Origin: Cetobacterium sp. 8H
Lineage (GTDB): Bacteria; Fusobacteriota; Fusobacteriia; Fusobacteriales; Fusobacteriaceae
Reading direction: 5' to 3'
Assembly (NCBI RefSeq): GCF_014250675.1
Contig: NZ_JACHTG010000003.1
Coordinates: 310,001-374,000, forward strand
DNA length: 64,000 nucleotides
Made by a program: the position numbers and the translations under genes. This document shows, in pieces, positions 41,423 to 50,542 of this stretch (positions within the stretch are counted from its first letter, which is position 1; each line of letters starts with the position of its first letter). Under the pieces are notes generated by a model, which was not told the origin of the DNA, did no database searches, and was given only the letters and a program-made list of their open reading frames with translations.

Positions 41423-41479
41423 TTGTAATATTATAAGTTAAGGCATATAATTAATCCAAAATTGTAATCATTACAATTT
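41423..41479 (+). promoter_or_regulatory. Rubrerythrin promoter with two PerR/Fur-like boxes
   Basis: Promoter TTGTAA (41424-41429), 17-base gap, TATAAT (41447-41452). Box 1 CTTGTAAT/ATTATAAG (41423-41438) covers the -35. Box 2 is a perfect 10-1-10 palindrome (41459-41479) with core ATTGTAAT-C-ATTACAAT over the start site. Core TTGTAATnATTACAA is close to the PerR consensus, which fits peroxide control. Confidence 0.8.
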
Positions 41480-41515
41480 GATATTAGTTAGCAAGTTTTT
41501 ATACAGGAGGAAATA

Positions 41516-42058
41516 ATGAATAACATTAAAGGAACAAAAACAGAAAAAAATTTACTGGAGGCTTTTTCAGGAGAATCTATGGCAAGAAATAAGTATTCTT
41601 ATTATGCAAGTAAAGCTAAAAAAGAGGGATATGTTCAAGTTGCTAAATTATTTGAAGAAACAGCTCACAATGAACAAGAACATGCTAAACTTTGGTTTAA
41701 ACTTCTTCATGGAGGAACAGTAGCTTCTACTATTGAGAATTTAAAAGATGCCGCTGAAGGTGAAAATTATGAGTGGACAGATATGTATGCAACTTTTGCA
41801 AAAGAAGCTAGAGAAGAAGGGTTAGAGGATATTGCTACTCTTTTTGAAGAGGTTGGAAAAATTGAAAAACAACACGAAGCTAGATACAAACAGCTTTTAG
41901 AGAATATAGAGTCAGGAAGAGTATTTAAAAGAGAGGAAGTTAAAGAGTGGGAGTGTATGAACTGTGGTCATATACATACAGGAGATTCAGCTCCAGAATT
42001 ATGTCCAGTTTGTAAGCATCCAAAAGCTTATTTTATGTTACAACCTAAAAATTTCTAA
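41516..42058 (+). CDS. rbr: Rubrerythrin
   Basis: 180 residues, normal layout: ferritin-like diiron domain ([58 protein letters not shown], with E-x-x-H ligands), then a C-terminal rubredoxin-type Fe site (CMNCGHIHTGDSAPELCPVCKH). Reduces hydrogen peroxide with electrons from NAD(P)H or reduced ferredoxin/rubredoxin. GGAGG before ATG. Co-transcribed with the hydrogenase fusion 12 bases downstream. Confidence 0.95.
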   Translation: MNNIKGTKTEKNLLEAFSGESMARNKYSYYASKAKKEGYVQVAKLFEETAHNEQEHAKLWFKLLHGGTVASTIENLKDAAEGENYEWTDMYATFAKEAREEGLEDIATLFEEVGKIEKQHEARYKQLLENIESGRVFKREEVKEWECMNCGHIHTGDSAPELCPVCKHPKAYFMLQPKNF

Positions 42059-42070
42059 AGGGAGGTAGTT

Positions 42071-44116
42071 ATGAGTAAGCATCTATCACAAAATATTAGA
42101 GTAGCTATCAATGAGGATAGCTATTCTATAACTAGAGATGAAAAACTTTGTATAAAATGTGGTCAATGTAAAGATATTTGTAATAATTATATTGGTATAA
42201 ATAATAACTACTCTTTAGATGAAACTAATGATAAAGCTGTTTGTATAGAGTGTGGACAGTGTACGAATGTTTGTCCAACATCTAGTATTACAGAGGTCTA
42301 TGATTATAAAAAATTAAAATCATTGATTAAAAATAAAGAGAATATAGTTATATTTTCTACCTCTCCTGGAGTTAGAGTATCTTTAGGTGAGGAGTTTCAA
42401 ATGGATGATGGAAGTTTTGTTCAAGGAAAGATGGTAGCATTGTTAAAAAAATTAGGCGCAAGTTATGTTCTTGATACAAATTTTGCAGCTGATTTAACAA
42501 TTGTAGAAGAGGCTAGTGAACTTTTAAATAGAATAACTAAAAAAGATAAGCCATTACCACAATTTACAAGTTGTTGCCCTGCTTGGGTAAAATATGCTGA
42601 AATTTTTCATCCTGAAATTTTACCGCATATATCTACAGCAAAGAGTCCGATTGGAATGCAAGGTCCTACTATAAAAACATATTTTGCTAAAAAAATGGAA
42701 ATTGATCCCACAAAAATAGTAAATGTTGCTGTGACACCATGTACAGCTAAAAAATTTGAAATTAAAAGAGATGAAATGAATGATTCAGCTCATTATAATG
42801 AGATAGAAAATTTAAGAGATATGGATTTTGTTATAACAACAAGAGAGTTAGCTCTTTGGGCAAAAGAAGAAGGAATAGATTTAAAAATTTTACAAGATGC
42901 TGATTATGATAAATTTATGGGAGAAGCTTCAGGAGCAGGAATTATATTTGCAAATACAGGTGGAGTTATGGAGGCTGCTTTAAGAACAGCATATGTATAC
43001 CTAACTAAAAAACAACCGCCATTAGAGCTTTATAATCTTAAAGAGATTCGTGGAATGGAAGGAGTTAAAGAAGCTTCTTTAGATATAGAAGGATTAAATA
43101 TAAATGTTGCTGTAATTTTTGGAACAGACAACGCAACGAAATTCATAGAAAATATTAAAAATTTAGATAAGGAATATCACTTTATTGAAGTTATGACTTG
43201 TCCTGGTGGATGTATTGGTGGTGGTGGTCAACCAAAAGGTACAATATTAAAAGGTGATAAATTAAGAGAAAAAAGGATTGAAGGTTTATATAAGAGAGAC
43301 TCTGAATTAAAACTTAGACTTAGCCATGAAAATCCAGAGATTATTGAGCTATATAAAGAATTTTATAAAGAACCTTTAAGTGAGTTAGCAGAGAAAATGT
43401 TGCATACTAATTATTGTGATAGAAGTGAAGAATTAGGAGGAAAGAAAATGGAAAAATATAGATGTACAATTTGTGGGTATATACATGAAGGAGAGTTAAC
43501 AGAAGGATTTATATGTCCACTTTGTAAGCAACCTGCAAGTGTTTTTGAAAAGATAGAGGAGAAAAAAGTTAAAGGGTCTGCTAATAAATATGCAGGAACT
43601 AAAACTGAGAAAAATCTATTAGATGCTTTAGCGGGTGAATCTTTAGCTAGAAATAAATATACATTCTATTCAGAGGTTGCTAAAACAGAAGGATATGAGC
43701 AAATTAATCACCTGTTCATAAAAACTGCAGATAACGAGAGAGAACACTCTAAGTTATGGTTTAAAGAGTTAGGAATGCTTGGAGATACAAGCGAAAATCT
43801 ACTTCATGCAGCTGAAGGGGAAAATTATGAGTGGACAGATATGTATAGTAAATTTGCTGAAGAAGCAGAAGCGGAAGGGTTCTACGATCTTGCTAAAAAG
43901 TTTAGAGCTGTAGCTAAAATAGAAAAAGCTCATGAAGAGAGATATCGTAAGCTTTTAAATAATGTACAGATGAAAGCTGTTTTTGAAAAAGCAGATGAAA
44001 CTATGTGGGAATGTATAAATTGTGGGCATTTAGTTATGGGTAAAAAAGCTCCTGAGAGTTGTGAAGTATGTTCTTATTCACAAAGCTTTTTTGAAGTAAG
44101 AGGAGAAAATTATTAA
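42071..44116 (+). CDS. [FeFe] hydrogenase fused to a rubredoxin-rubrerythrin
   Basis: 681 residues. Residues 1-75: two 4Fe-4S motifs ([25 protein letters not shown]). Residues about 90-440: hydrogenase H-cluster motifs [22 protein letters not shown] and [14 protein letters not shown]. Residues 460-498: rubredoxin-like ([10 protein letters not shown]...CPLCKQ). Residues 508-640: ferritin-like diiron domain ([45 protein letters not shown]). A last rubredoxin-like end ([20 protein letters not shown]) follows. Met460 has its own GGAGG ribosome site (43436-43440) with 7-base spacing, so a separate 222-residue rubrerythrin may also be made. Predicted to link H2 oxidation or evolution to peroxide reduction. 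Confidence 0.92.
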   Translation: MSKHLSQNIRVAINEDSYSITRDEKLCIKCGQCKDICNNYIGINNNYSLDETNDKAVCIECGQCTNVCPTSSITEVYDYKKLKSLIKNKENIVIFSTSPGVRVSLGEEFQMDDGSFVQGKMVALLKKLGASYVLDTNFAADLTIVEEASELLNRITKKDKPLPQFTSCCPAWVKYAEIFHPEILPHISTAKSPIGMQGPTIKTYFAKKMEIDPTKIVNVAVTPCTAKKFEIKRDEMNDSAHYNEIENLRDMDFVITTRELALWAKEEGIDLKILQDADYDKFMGEASGAGIIFANTGGVMEAALRTAYVYLTKKQPPLELYNLKEIRGMEGVKEASLDIEGLNINVAVIFGTDNATKFIENIKNLDKEYHFIEVMTCPGGCIGGGGQPKGTILKGDKLREKRIEGLYKRDSELKLRLSHENPEIIELYKEFYKEPLSELAEKMLHTNYCDRSEELGGKKMEKYRCTICGYIHEGELTEGFICPLCKQPASVFEKIEEKKVKGSANKYAGTKTEKNLLDALAGESLARNKYTFYSEVAKTEGYEQINHLFIKTADNEREHSKLWFKELGMLGDTSENLLHAAEGENYEWTDMYSKFAEEAEAEGFYDLAKKFRAVAKIEKAHEERYRKLLNNVQMKAVFEKADETMWECINCGHLVMGKKAPESCEVCSYSQSFFEVRGENY

Positions 44117-44137
44117 TATTACTTTTAGAAATTAATT

Positions 44138-44181
44138 AAAAAACTTCTAGATCATTTTGTTAGGTCTAGAAGTTTTTTTTT
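44138..44181. terminator. Bidirectional terminator between convergent genes
   Basis: AAACTTCTAGA / TCTAGAAGTTT stem flanked by A-run and T-run; ends both the hydrogenase operon and the minus-strand siderophore operon. Confidence 0.9.
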
Positions 44182-45109
44182 ACTTTAAATTTTGTTTTAT
44201 CTCATCAATCATTGTATTTGTTGATTTTAAACCACCAGTAGCTGTATACCAAACTTCTGAATCTAAGAAAACTATATTTTCATTTTGAGAAGCTTTTGTA
44301 GCTTTTATGATATTATTGTCAAAAGCTTTGTTTGCAGATACATCTCCACCTACAACTGCCGATCTATCAACAATAAATATATAATCTGGATTTTTTTCTA
44401 AAATATATTCAAAGTTAATTTTACTACCATGTGTTGAAACGGCTATATCTTCAACCGGTTTAAATCCAAAATAATCATAGATTATTCCAAATCTTGACTT
44501 TAAGCCATATGCAGATAGTTTTCCATTATTTGAAAGTATAACTAAAGCACTTAAATTTTTTTCTTGAACTTTTTCTTTTATCTCTTTTAAACTATTCTGA
44601 ATATTATCAAACTCGATATTAAAGTTATCTTTCTCTGAAAATATATTTCCTAAAGTTTCTAAATTAGCTTTAAATGATTTCATATAGTCATCACTATTAG
44701 TTTTTAAAGCAACTGTTGGTGCAATTTTTGATAACTGCTCATAGAAAGGTTCTTGTCTACCTGAAATTATTATTAAATCTGGTTTTATCTCATATAATTT
44801 TTCGAGATTAGGTTCTTTTAAACTTCCAACATTGATGTATTCATTATCTAAATATTTTTCTAAAAATTTAGGTAATCCATCTTTAGGTAATCCAGTAACC
44901 TTAACTCCTGAATTATCCAATATGTCAAGTATTCCATAGTCAAAAACTATTACTTTTTTAGGATCTTTTACAACTTCAGCTGTTCCCATATAATGTTCTA
45001 TTTTTATTTTTATTTCATCATTTTTATCTATGTTTTGGGGAAGTACAAAATAGAGCCCTCCACATATAATAATTAAAAATAAGATAAATATACCCGCTAT
45101 TTTTTTCAT
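44180..45109 (-). CDS. Siderophore ABC transporter substrate-binding protein (FatB/YclQ-like)
   Basis: 309 residues from ATG 45107-45109 (AAGGAGGAATTT ribosome site); the frame extends 23 codons upstream but without one. N-terminal hydrophobic anchor (KKIAGIFILFLIIICGGLYFV) that may be a lipoprotein signal with Cys in ICGG. Class III binding protein motifs: KKVIVFDYGILDILDNSG, KLYEIKPDLIIISGR, GVSANKAFDNN-type (GGDVSANKAFDNNIIKATKA) and VWYTATGGLKS. Captures ferric siderophore for the permease pair upstream in the operon. Confidence 0.88.
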   Translation of the reverse strand: MKKIAGIFILFLIIICGGLYFVLPQNIDKNDEIKIKIEHYMGTAEVVKDPKKVIVFDYGILDILDNSGVKVTGLPKDGLPKFLEKYLDNEYINVGSLKEPNLEKLYEIKPDLIIISGRQEPFYEQLSKIAPTVALKTNSDDYMKSFKANLETLGNIFSEKDNFNIEFDNIQNSLKEIKEKVQEKNLSALVILSNNGKLSAYGLKSRFGIIYDYFGFKPVEDIAVSTHGSKINFEYILEKNPDYIFIVDRSAVVGGDVSANKAFDNNIIKATKASQNENIVFLDSEVWYTATGGLKSTNTMIDEIKQNLK

Positions 45110-45119
45110 AAATTCCTCC

Positions 45120-45875
45120 TTAGAAATAGATACATATGTTTCTATTATTAATTTCTTTAACTTCAATAGGCATTTCATAAAGTTTTTCTAGTTTCTCTTG
45201 AATAACTATATTCTTTGTTTTATCCATATGTTTTAATTTCCCATTTTTCATGGCTAAAATATAATCTGAGTAAACAGATGTAAAGTTTATATCATGCATT
45301 ACAATAACTATTGTTTTGTTTAAATCTTTAACTAGTTTACGAAGAATCTTCATCATTTGAACAGCACTTTTCATATCCAAATTATTTAACGGCTCGTCTA
45401 GTAAAATGTACTTTGTATTTTGAGCAATTGTCATAGCTATATAAGCTCGTTGTCTTTGTCCACCACTCAATTCATCTAAATATTTATCTCTAAATTCATT
45501 TAAATTCATATATTCAATCGCTTCTTCAATTTTCTCTTTATCCTCTTTGCCTAATTTACCACCACTATGAGGGAATCTTCCAAAAGATATTAACTCATAA
45601 ACTGTCAATCTAACATTTGTTGTATTTTCCTGTTTTAATGTGGCAATTGTTTTAGCTAGCTCTGTTTTATCCCAATTTTCAATATTTTTACCATCAATTT
45701 CAATCTCACCTGCATCGAGAAGAATAAATCGACTTATCATATTTAAAACGGTACTTTTTCCAGCACCATTAGGACCTATTATACAAGTTATTTTTCCTTC
45801 AGGTATTTCAGCACTCACATCATTTACCACATAATTCCCTCTATATTTTTTACTGACATTTTTTATCTTAATCAT
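45120..45875 (-). CDS. Siderophore ABC transporter ATP-binding protein (YclP/FatE-like)
   Basis: 251 residues. Walker A GPNGAGKST (about 35-43), Q-loop TLKQEN, signature LSGGQRQRAYIAM, Walker B KYILLDEPLNNLD, H-loop VMHD. Short FecE-type ATPase for iron-siderophore import. Start overlaps the permease stop by 4 bases. Confidence 0.93.
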   Translation of the reverse strand: MIKIKNVSKKYRGNYVVNDVSAEIPEGKITCIIGPNGAGKSTVLNMISRFILLDAGEIEIDGKNIENWDKTELAKTIATLKQENTTNVRLTVYELISFGRFPHSGGKLGKEDKEKIEEAIEYMNLNEFRDKYLDELSGGQRQRAYIAMTIAQNTKYILLDEPLNNLDMKSAVQMMKILRKLVKDLNKTIVIVMHDINFTSVYSDYILAMKNGKLKHMDKTKNIVIQEKLEKLYEMPIEVKEINNRNICIYF

Positions 45876-46840
45876 CTAACTTTTCTCTCCTTTAATAAAA
45901 TATTTAATAAGTATATTCCACCTACAAAGTTAATAATAGTTCCAACAGGAAAACTATTATTGAATATTCTTTCTACAATTAATTGTCCTAATATTAAAAA
46001 AATTATACTTAATAAAGTTGATGAGAGTAATAGGTTTCTATGTTTATATGTTTTTAAAATTTCTTTTGAAATATTTACTGTTAATAAACCTAAAAACATT
46101 ACAGGTCCTACTAGAGCTGTAGAAATAGAAACTAATATACCTACGATAGTTAATTTTTTTCTTAAAAGTTTTTTATAATCCAAACCTAAATTTATAGACT
46201 GGCTATAACCTAAACTCATAACATCTAATTTTGCAATATCGTTTTTTAGCCAAAGTAATGATAGTCCTAAAACTCCGTATGCTATTCCTAATAGGTATAC
46301 ATTTACCTTATTGTAACTTGCAAATAGTGAGCTTTGAAGAATTAAAAACTCATCTGGATCCATAATCATTTGAATTCCATTTGACAAACTATCTAAAAAT
46401 GTCCCAACAATCATTCCTATTAAAATCATGTATAAAACTTTTCCTTTACTTTTATTTGTAAAAAAGCTTTGTAAAAGAACACTGACTAAAATCATAAAAA
46501 ATGTTGTAATTATAAACTTAGGAACACTTTCTACTAACATTGGTAACTTTCTTTTAAACGTAAATATTAACATTGTTTGTAGAAATACATACATAGAATC
46601 TAATCCCATAACACTTGGAGTAAGTATTCTACTATCTGTTACAGTTTGGAATATCAATGTTGAAACAGCGATACATGTTCCACTTAATATCATTGATAAT
46701 AATTTTATTCCTCTTGTTGAGATTAAATACTGTGCATTATTCTTATTTATCCCTATAAATAGAAATATGCTTATAGCAATAAGTAAAACTACTAAGAATA
46801 AAAGTAATTTATTTTCTATTTTTTTTTCTTTATGACTCAA
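45872..46840 (-). CDS. Siderophore ABC permease (FecCD family, YclO/FatC-like)
   Basis: 322 residues, about 9 hydrophobic spans. FecCD pattern: RGIKLLSMILSGTCIAVSTLIFQTVTDSRILTPSVMGLDSMYVF, SLGYSQSINLGLDYKKL, VGPVMFLGLLTVNISKEIL and VGTIINFVGGIYLLNILLK. Overlaps the upstream permease stop by 11 bases. Confidence 0.9.
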   Translation of the reverse strand: MSHKEKKIENKLLLFLVVLLIAISIFLFIGINKNNAQYLISTRGIKLLSMILSGTCIAVSTLIFQTVTDSRILTPSVMGLDSMYVFLQTMLIFTFKRKLPMLVESVPKFIITTFFMILVSVLLQSFFTNKSKGKVLYMILIGMIVGTFLDSLSNGIQMIMDPDEFLILQSSLFASYNKVNVYLLGIAYGVLGLSLLWLKNDIAKLDVMSLGYSQSINLGLDYKKLLRKKLTIVGILVSISTALVGPVMFLGLLTVNISKEILKTYKHRNLLLSSTLLSIIFLILGQLIVERIFNNSFPVGTIINFVGGIYLLNILLKERKVR

Positions 46841-47783
46841 AATTTAACCTCCTAAATATCATTCCTAAAAATACACCACTTCCTAAAATGCCTGTTATAA
46901 GTCCAATTGGGATTTCATGAGGGTATATAATCCATCTACCTAAAATGTCACAACCTAGTAAAAATAGACTTCCTAAAGCTCCAGTTATATAAATACTTTT
47001 AGATAGGTTATCTCCAAGATACATCGAAACAATATTTGGAATAATTAATCCTAAGAATGGAATTCCACCTATAGTTATCATGACTAAAGATGAAATTATA
47101 CATACTAAAATAAGACCTAAGTTAACAACCATTTTATAATTTAAACCTAAATTTACTGCAAACTCTTCTCCCATTCCTGAAATAGTAAAATGTTTAGAGT
47201 ACATAAAAGCTATCACTACCAATGGAATTGTAAGATAAAGAAGCTCGTAATTTCCCTTTAAAACTCCTGAAAAATCACCAAAAAGCCAACTGTTTATACT
47301 TTGGATTAAATCACCTTTATAAGCAAAGAACATTGTTAATGAACTTAAAATTCCACTGATCATAATTCCAATTAAGGGAACTAAAGCATTATCTTTTACA
47401 TTTATTTTTCTGATTATATTTAAAAATAGCAATGTCCCTGCAATAGCAAAGATAGTAGCTATTAGCATTTTAAAAATAATAGATTCTCTAGGAAAAAATA
47501 ATAGAGCTACAAGTATTCCTAATTTAGATGAATCTGCTGTCCCGGCAGTAGTTGGAGATACAAATTTATTCATTGTCAATTGTTGCATAATAAGTCCGCA
47601 TATACTCATACCAAATCCTGCAGTTATGATACTTATAGTTCTTGGAATTCTACTTAGCATTAATATATTGTTGCTATTAGTCCCGTATTGGAATATTTCT
47701 GTTAATTCTATAGATGCAACACCATAAAATACAGATATTATTGATAAAATTATGATTAATATTGATATAATAGCACTGTTCAT
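46830..47783 (-). CDS. Siderophore ABC permease (FecCD family, YclN/FatD-like)
   Basis: 317 residues, about 9 spans. RIPRTISIITAGFGMSICGLIMQQLTMNKFVSPTTAGTADSSKLG is the classic FecCD opening; later GGIPFLGLIIPNIVSMYLGDN and EIPIGLITGILGSGVFLGMIF. First gene of the operon; promoter and operators at 47801-47868. Confidence 0.92.
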   Translation of the reverse strand: MNSAIISILIIILSIISVFYGVASIELTEIFQYGTNSNNILMLSRIPRTISIITAGFGMSICGLIMQQLTMNKFVSPTTAGTADSSKLGILVALLFFPRESIIFKMLIATIFAIAGTLLFLNIIRKINVKDNALVPLIGIMISGILSSLTMFFAYKGDLIQSINSWLFGDFSGVLKGNYELLYLTIPLVVIAFMYSKHFTISGMGEEFAVNLGLNYKMVVNLGLILVCIISSLVMITIGGIPFLGLIIPNIVSMYLGDNLSKSIYITGALGSLFLLGCDILGRWIIYPHEIPIGLITGILGSGVFLGMIFRRLNFES

Positions 47784-47800
47784 TAGTTCTCCTTTAAAAT

Positions 47801-47868
47801 ATTTTGTCTAACAAAATAAATTATATCAAAATTTTTGATATTGTCAACAATAAAGTTGCAATTGCAAC
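47801..47868 (-). promoter_or_regulatory. Promoter of the siderophore ABC operon with three palindromes
   Basis: On the minus strand: TTGACA (47842-47847), 16-base gap, TATAAT (47820-47825), both perfect. A 9-1-9 palindrome ATATCAAAA-T-TTTTGATAT (47823-47841) fills the gap; ATTTTGT-CTA-ACAAAAT (47801-47817) lies downstream; the perfect 14-bp GTTGCAATTGCAAC (47855-47868) lies just upstream of -35 and recurs before two other transcripts. At least two regulators are implied. Confidence 0.85.
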
Positions 47869-47880
47869 AACGCAACATAA

Positions 47881-47911
47881 AAAAGAGATTAGAATTTTCT
47901 AATCCCTTTTT
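47881..47911 (-). terminator. Terminator of the TonB receptor gene
   Basis: GATTAGA / TCTAATC stem (47887-47904) next to the receptor stop; T-run on the minus strand comes from the A-run at 47878-47884. Confidence 0.8.
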
Positions 47912-47915
47912 CTTA

Positions 47916-49871
47916 TTAAAATGTAACTTTAGCTCCTACGAAGAAGTTTCTTCCTGGTGCTGGTCTTGCGACATCTTTTTTCTCTACGAAGTTGTAGTGC
48001 TCATCAAATACGTTGTTTATTCCAGCTTTTAATGTGAAATCCTGTGTTACTTTATATCTTAAAGCTAGATCAACAGTGTTGTAAGATTTATTTTTTATTC
48101 CTTGTGCTATTTTATCTCCAACATATAAATATGTAACTGTTCCGTCAAATTTAGGAGTAAACTTATAGTTAGCACCTAAATTCAATTTAACTCTTGGAAC
48201 TTCTTCTAATCTATCGCCATCATTACTTCCACCTTTTTCTACTGCATTTATATATGTTATTCCCTCTTTTAAAGTTAGATTTCCAAAATAGTTTTCTACA
48301 TTTAACTCTATTCCGTCTCTAGTTGTCTTGTTTATATTATGCCAAGTTATATTATCATTATCAATTTTTGTTTTAGATATCTCATTATCCTTATCAATTT
48401 TGAAGAAACTTAAAGATGCGAATGTATTGTCTAGAACATAGTCTTTTATTCCTATTTCAAAAGTATCTGAAGTTTCTGACTGAACATTATTAAATGTTAA
48501 TAATCCATCTTTTTTATCTGTTAATTGACCTGGAGTTGGTGACATATATCCTTTCTCATATCTAAAGAATACGTTTCCAGTATCTCTATATTTATAACTG
48601 ATAACTCCTTCATAAGCTCTATTGCTATCATCGATTTTACTTTTTGCTGTTCCTGAAGCATCTGTTGTTTTTAAATCATATTTTGCCCACTCATATCTAT
48701 AACCCAATGTAAATTCTAGTTTCTCTGTTAGGTTGTACCTATTTAAAATATAAGGAGACACTATATCTTTTTGATAATCATTCTTTGATTTTGCTCCCTT
48801 TGATGAAAGAGTATTACCTTTATAGTTACTTTCAATTGTATCTAATCCTACAATCAAACTACCTTTGTCATAGTTTATAACAGATTTTAAAAGCGCACCT
48901 GTTGTGTTTTCTTTTATATCCTCAGTTGAAACTGTAGGTTTTGTTTTAGAATAATCAGTTGAAACACCATCATTTTTTATTGTATTGTTATAAACTGTTG
49001 TAAAAAAGTTAAATGTTTTATTTGGTGTAAACTCATATTTTCCAACCAAACTTTCTCTAGTAAATTTTGTATCGCTATAAACATTTCCAGGAGCTTTTCT
49101 ATCATTTTCTAAAATAGTTTTTGCTGCTCCATCTGTATCGTTTTCATTTTCTACAAATCTTGATGCTTCTAATTTAAACTTATGAACATCAGAGAGTTTG
49201 TAAACTAGATTACCATCAATAAAATCATTAGATAGTTTATCTTCTTTTCTGTATCCGTGGTTATTTTGTCCAGAATAGTTAACTCCAAAACTTAACTTAT
49301 CGTTTATATTATAGTTTCCTCCAGCAGCTAATCTTTTGCTGTTGTATGAAGAATAATCAGTCTCTACAAATCCACCGTTTTTAGTATTATCCTTTGTAAT
49401 TATATTTACAACTCCGCCTGAAACTCCATTTCCATATAAAACTGCTCCACCACCAGGGGCAATCTCTATTCTTTCAATATTACTTACTGGAATCGAGTTG
49501 ATAGATAACGACTTATTAAAGGCATTTAACGGATTGATTGCAACTCCATTTAGTAAAACTTTTACGTTAGATAATGCTGCGTCCCCACTTCCTCTCATAT
49601 CAATAACAGGTCCATTTTTAGAGTAAACAATATTTACGTTAGGATTATCTTTTAATATGTCCTCAACATTTTTATAGTTCTTTTCTTCAATTTGGTCCTT
49701 TGAAATTAATGCTACGTTTGTAGCCTCGTCTAGTAGTGTCATCTCTGTTCCAGTTGTTGATATAATCGATTCTCCTAGGTGTACTCCCTCTGAGAAAAAT
49801 TCCTCTTCTTGAACATTAGCAGCCATTGCTGATGCACAAATTAAAAATGATAAAATAGTAATTTTTTTCAT
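47916..49871 (-). CDS. TonB-dependent siderophore receptor
   Basis: 651 residues. Signal peptide MKKITILSFLICASAMAA. Plug domain about 45-165 (VALISKDQIEEKNYKNVEDILKDNPNVNI; VIDMRGSGDAALSNVKVLLNGVAINPL; IERIEIAPGGGAVLYGNGVSGGVVNIITKD), then a beta-barrel ending in ...GRNFFVGAKVTF with the terminal Phe. Imports a ferric siderophore through the outer membrane for the ABC system next door. Regulated from its own operator at 49888-49901. Confidence 0.93.
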   Translation of the reverse strand: MKKITILSFLICASAMAANVQEEEFFSEGVHLGESIISTTGTEMTLLDEATNVALISKDQIEEKNYKNVEDILKDNPNVNIVYSKNGPVIDMRGSGDAALSNVKVLLNGVAINPLNAFNKSLSINSIPVSNIERIEIAPGGGAVLYGNGVSGGVVNIITKDNTKNGGFVETDYSSYNSKRLAAGGNYNINDKLSFGVNYSGQNNHGYRKEDKLSNDFIDGNLVYKLSDVHKFKLEASRFVENENDTDGAAKTILENDRKAPGNVYSDTKFTRESLVGKYEFTPNKTFNFFTTVYNNTIKNDGVSTDYSKTKPTVSTEDIKENTTGALLKSVINYDKGSLIVGLDTIESNYKGNTLSSKGAKSKNDYQKDIVSPYILNRYNLTEKLEFTLGYRYEWAKYDLKTTDASGTAKSKIDDSNRAYEGVISYKYRDTGNVFFRYEKGYMSPTPGQLTDKKDGLLTFNNVQSETSDTFEIGIKDYVLDNTFASLSFFKIDKDNEISKTKIDNDNITWHNINKTTRDGIELNVENYFGNLTLKEGITYINAVEKGGSNDGDRLEEVPRVKLNLGANYKFTPKFDGTVTYLYVGDKIAQGIKNKSYNTVDLALRYKVTQDFTLKAGINNVFDEHYNFVEKKDVARPAPGRNFFVGAKVTF

Positions 49872-49887
49872 AATCCCTCCTCATTTA

Positions 49888-49928
49888 GTTGCAAATGCAA
49901 TTATATAGAAAAATACTTTAATTGTCAA
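49888..49928 (-). promoter_or_regulatory. TonB receptor promoter with MarR-type operator
   Basis: Minus strand TTGACA (49923-49928), 17-base gap, TATAAT (49900-49905). The operator GTTGCAAATGCAAT (49888-49901) abuts the -10 over the start site, a repressing position. Confidence 0.85.
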
Positions 49929-49967
49929 ACTTTTTGTATATCATATTTTGTAATTCAAATAAAAAAA

Positions 49968-49996
49968 TTGTGAACATATAGTCTTTGGTGTATAAT
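49968..49996 (+). promoter_or_regulatory. marR promoter
   Basis: TTGTGA (49968-49973), 17-base gap, TATAAT (49991-49996). No GTTGCA operator is present here, so the regulator does not seem to control itself through this site. Confidence 0.7.
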
Positions 49997-50024
49997 ATAA
50001 TAATTATTAACTATGGAGGACTTT

Positions 50025-50459
50025 ATGGAAAAAGATATAGATTATGAAAATATTGGCAGATATTTTTCACAAATGTATAGAAAAGGTCGTGTTTTTTATG
50101 CTCAAGAGTTGAAAAAATTTGGACTGGGTTCAGGTCAATCTATTTTTTTGTTTCAGCTGTATAAAAAAGATGGGGTTACTCAAGAGGAATTAGCAAATAC
50201 ATTATATATTGACAAGGGAACTACCGCTCGTTCTTTAAAAACTTTAGAAGAACAAGGGTTTATAAAAAAAGAACACATTATTAGTGATAAACGTTTAAAT
50301 ATAATATGTCTAACAGAAAAAGCTTTAATATTAGAAGAAGAGATTACAAGTATTTTAAAAAAGTGGGATACTATTCTAAGTAATTCTTTAAGTTGTGAAG
50401 AAAAAAGTACTTTACTTAAATTATTAAAAAAAATATCTGACAGTAATGAACTAAAATAA
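50025..50459 (+). CDS. MarR-family regulator of the siderophore locus
   Basis: 144 residues from ATG 50025 (GGAGG 5 bases upstream; ATG 50013 overlaps that site). wHTH: KKDGVTQEELANTLYIDKGTTARSLKTLEEQGFIKKEHIISDKRLNIICLTEKA (about 45-98). Between the receptor and the esterase, whose upstream DNA both carry GTTGCAnnTGCAAC-type sites. Inference: it binds these sites and responds to a siderophore or related small molecule. Confidence 0.88.
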   Translation: MEKDIDYENIGRYFSQMYRKGRVFYAQELKKFGLGSGQSIFLFQLYKKDGVTQEELANTLYIDKGTTARSLKTLEEQGFIKKEHIISDKRLNIICLTEKALILEEEITSILKKWDTILSNSLSCEEKSTLLKLLKKISDSNELK

Positions 50460-50509
50460 TTGTAGCTTTTTTAAAAATAATTTGTTATAAATATACCTAT
50501 AAATAAATA

Positions 50510-50523
50510 GTTGCATTTGCAAC
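50510..50523. promoter_or_regulatory. MarR-type operator before the esterase
   Basis: GTTGCATTTGCAAC, 19 bases upstream of the esterase start and just after a TATAAA -10-like element; same motif as 47855 and 49888. Confidence 0.8.
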
Positions 50524-50542
50524 TATATCAAGAGGTGATATT

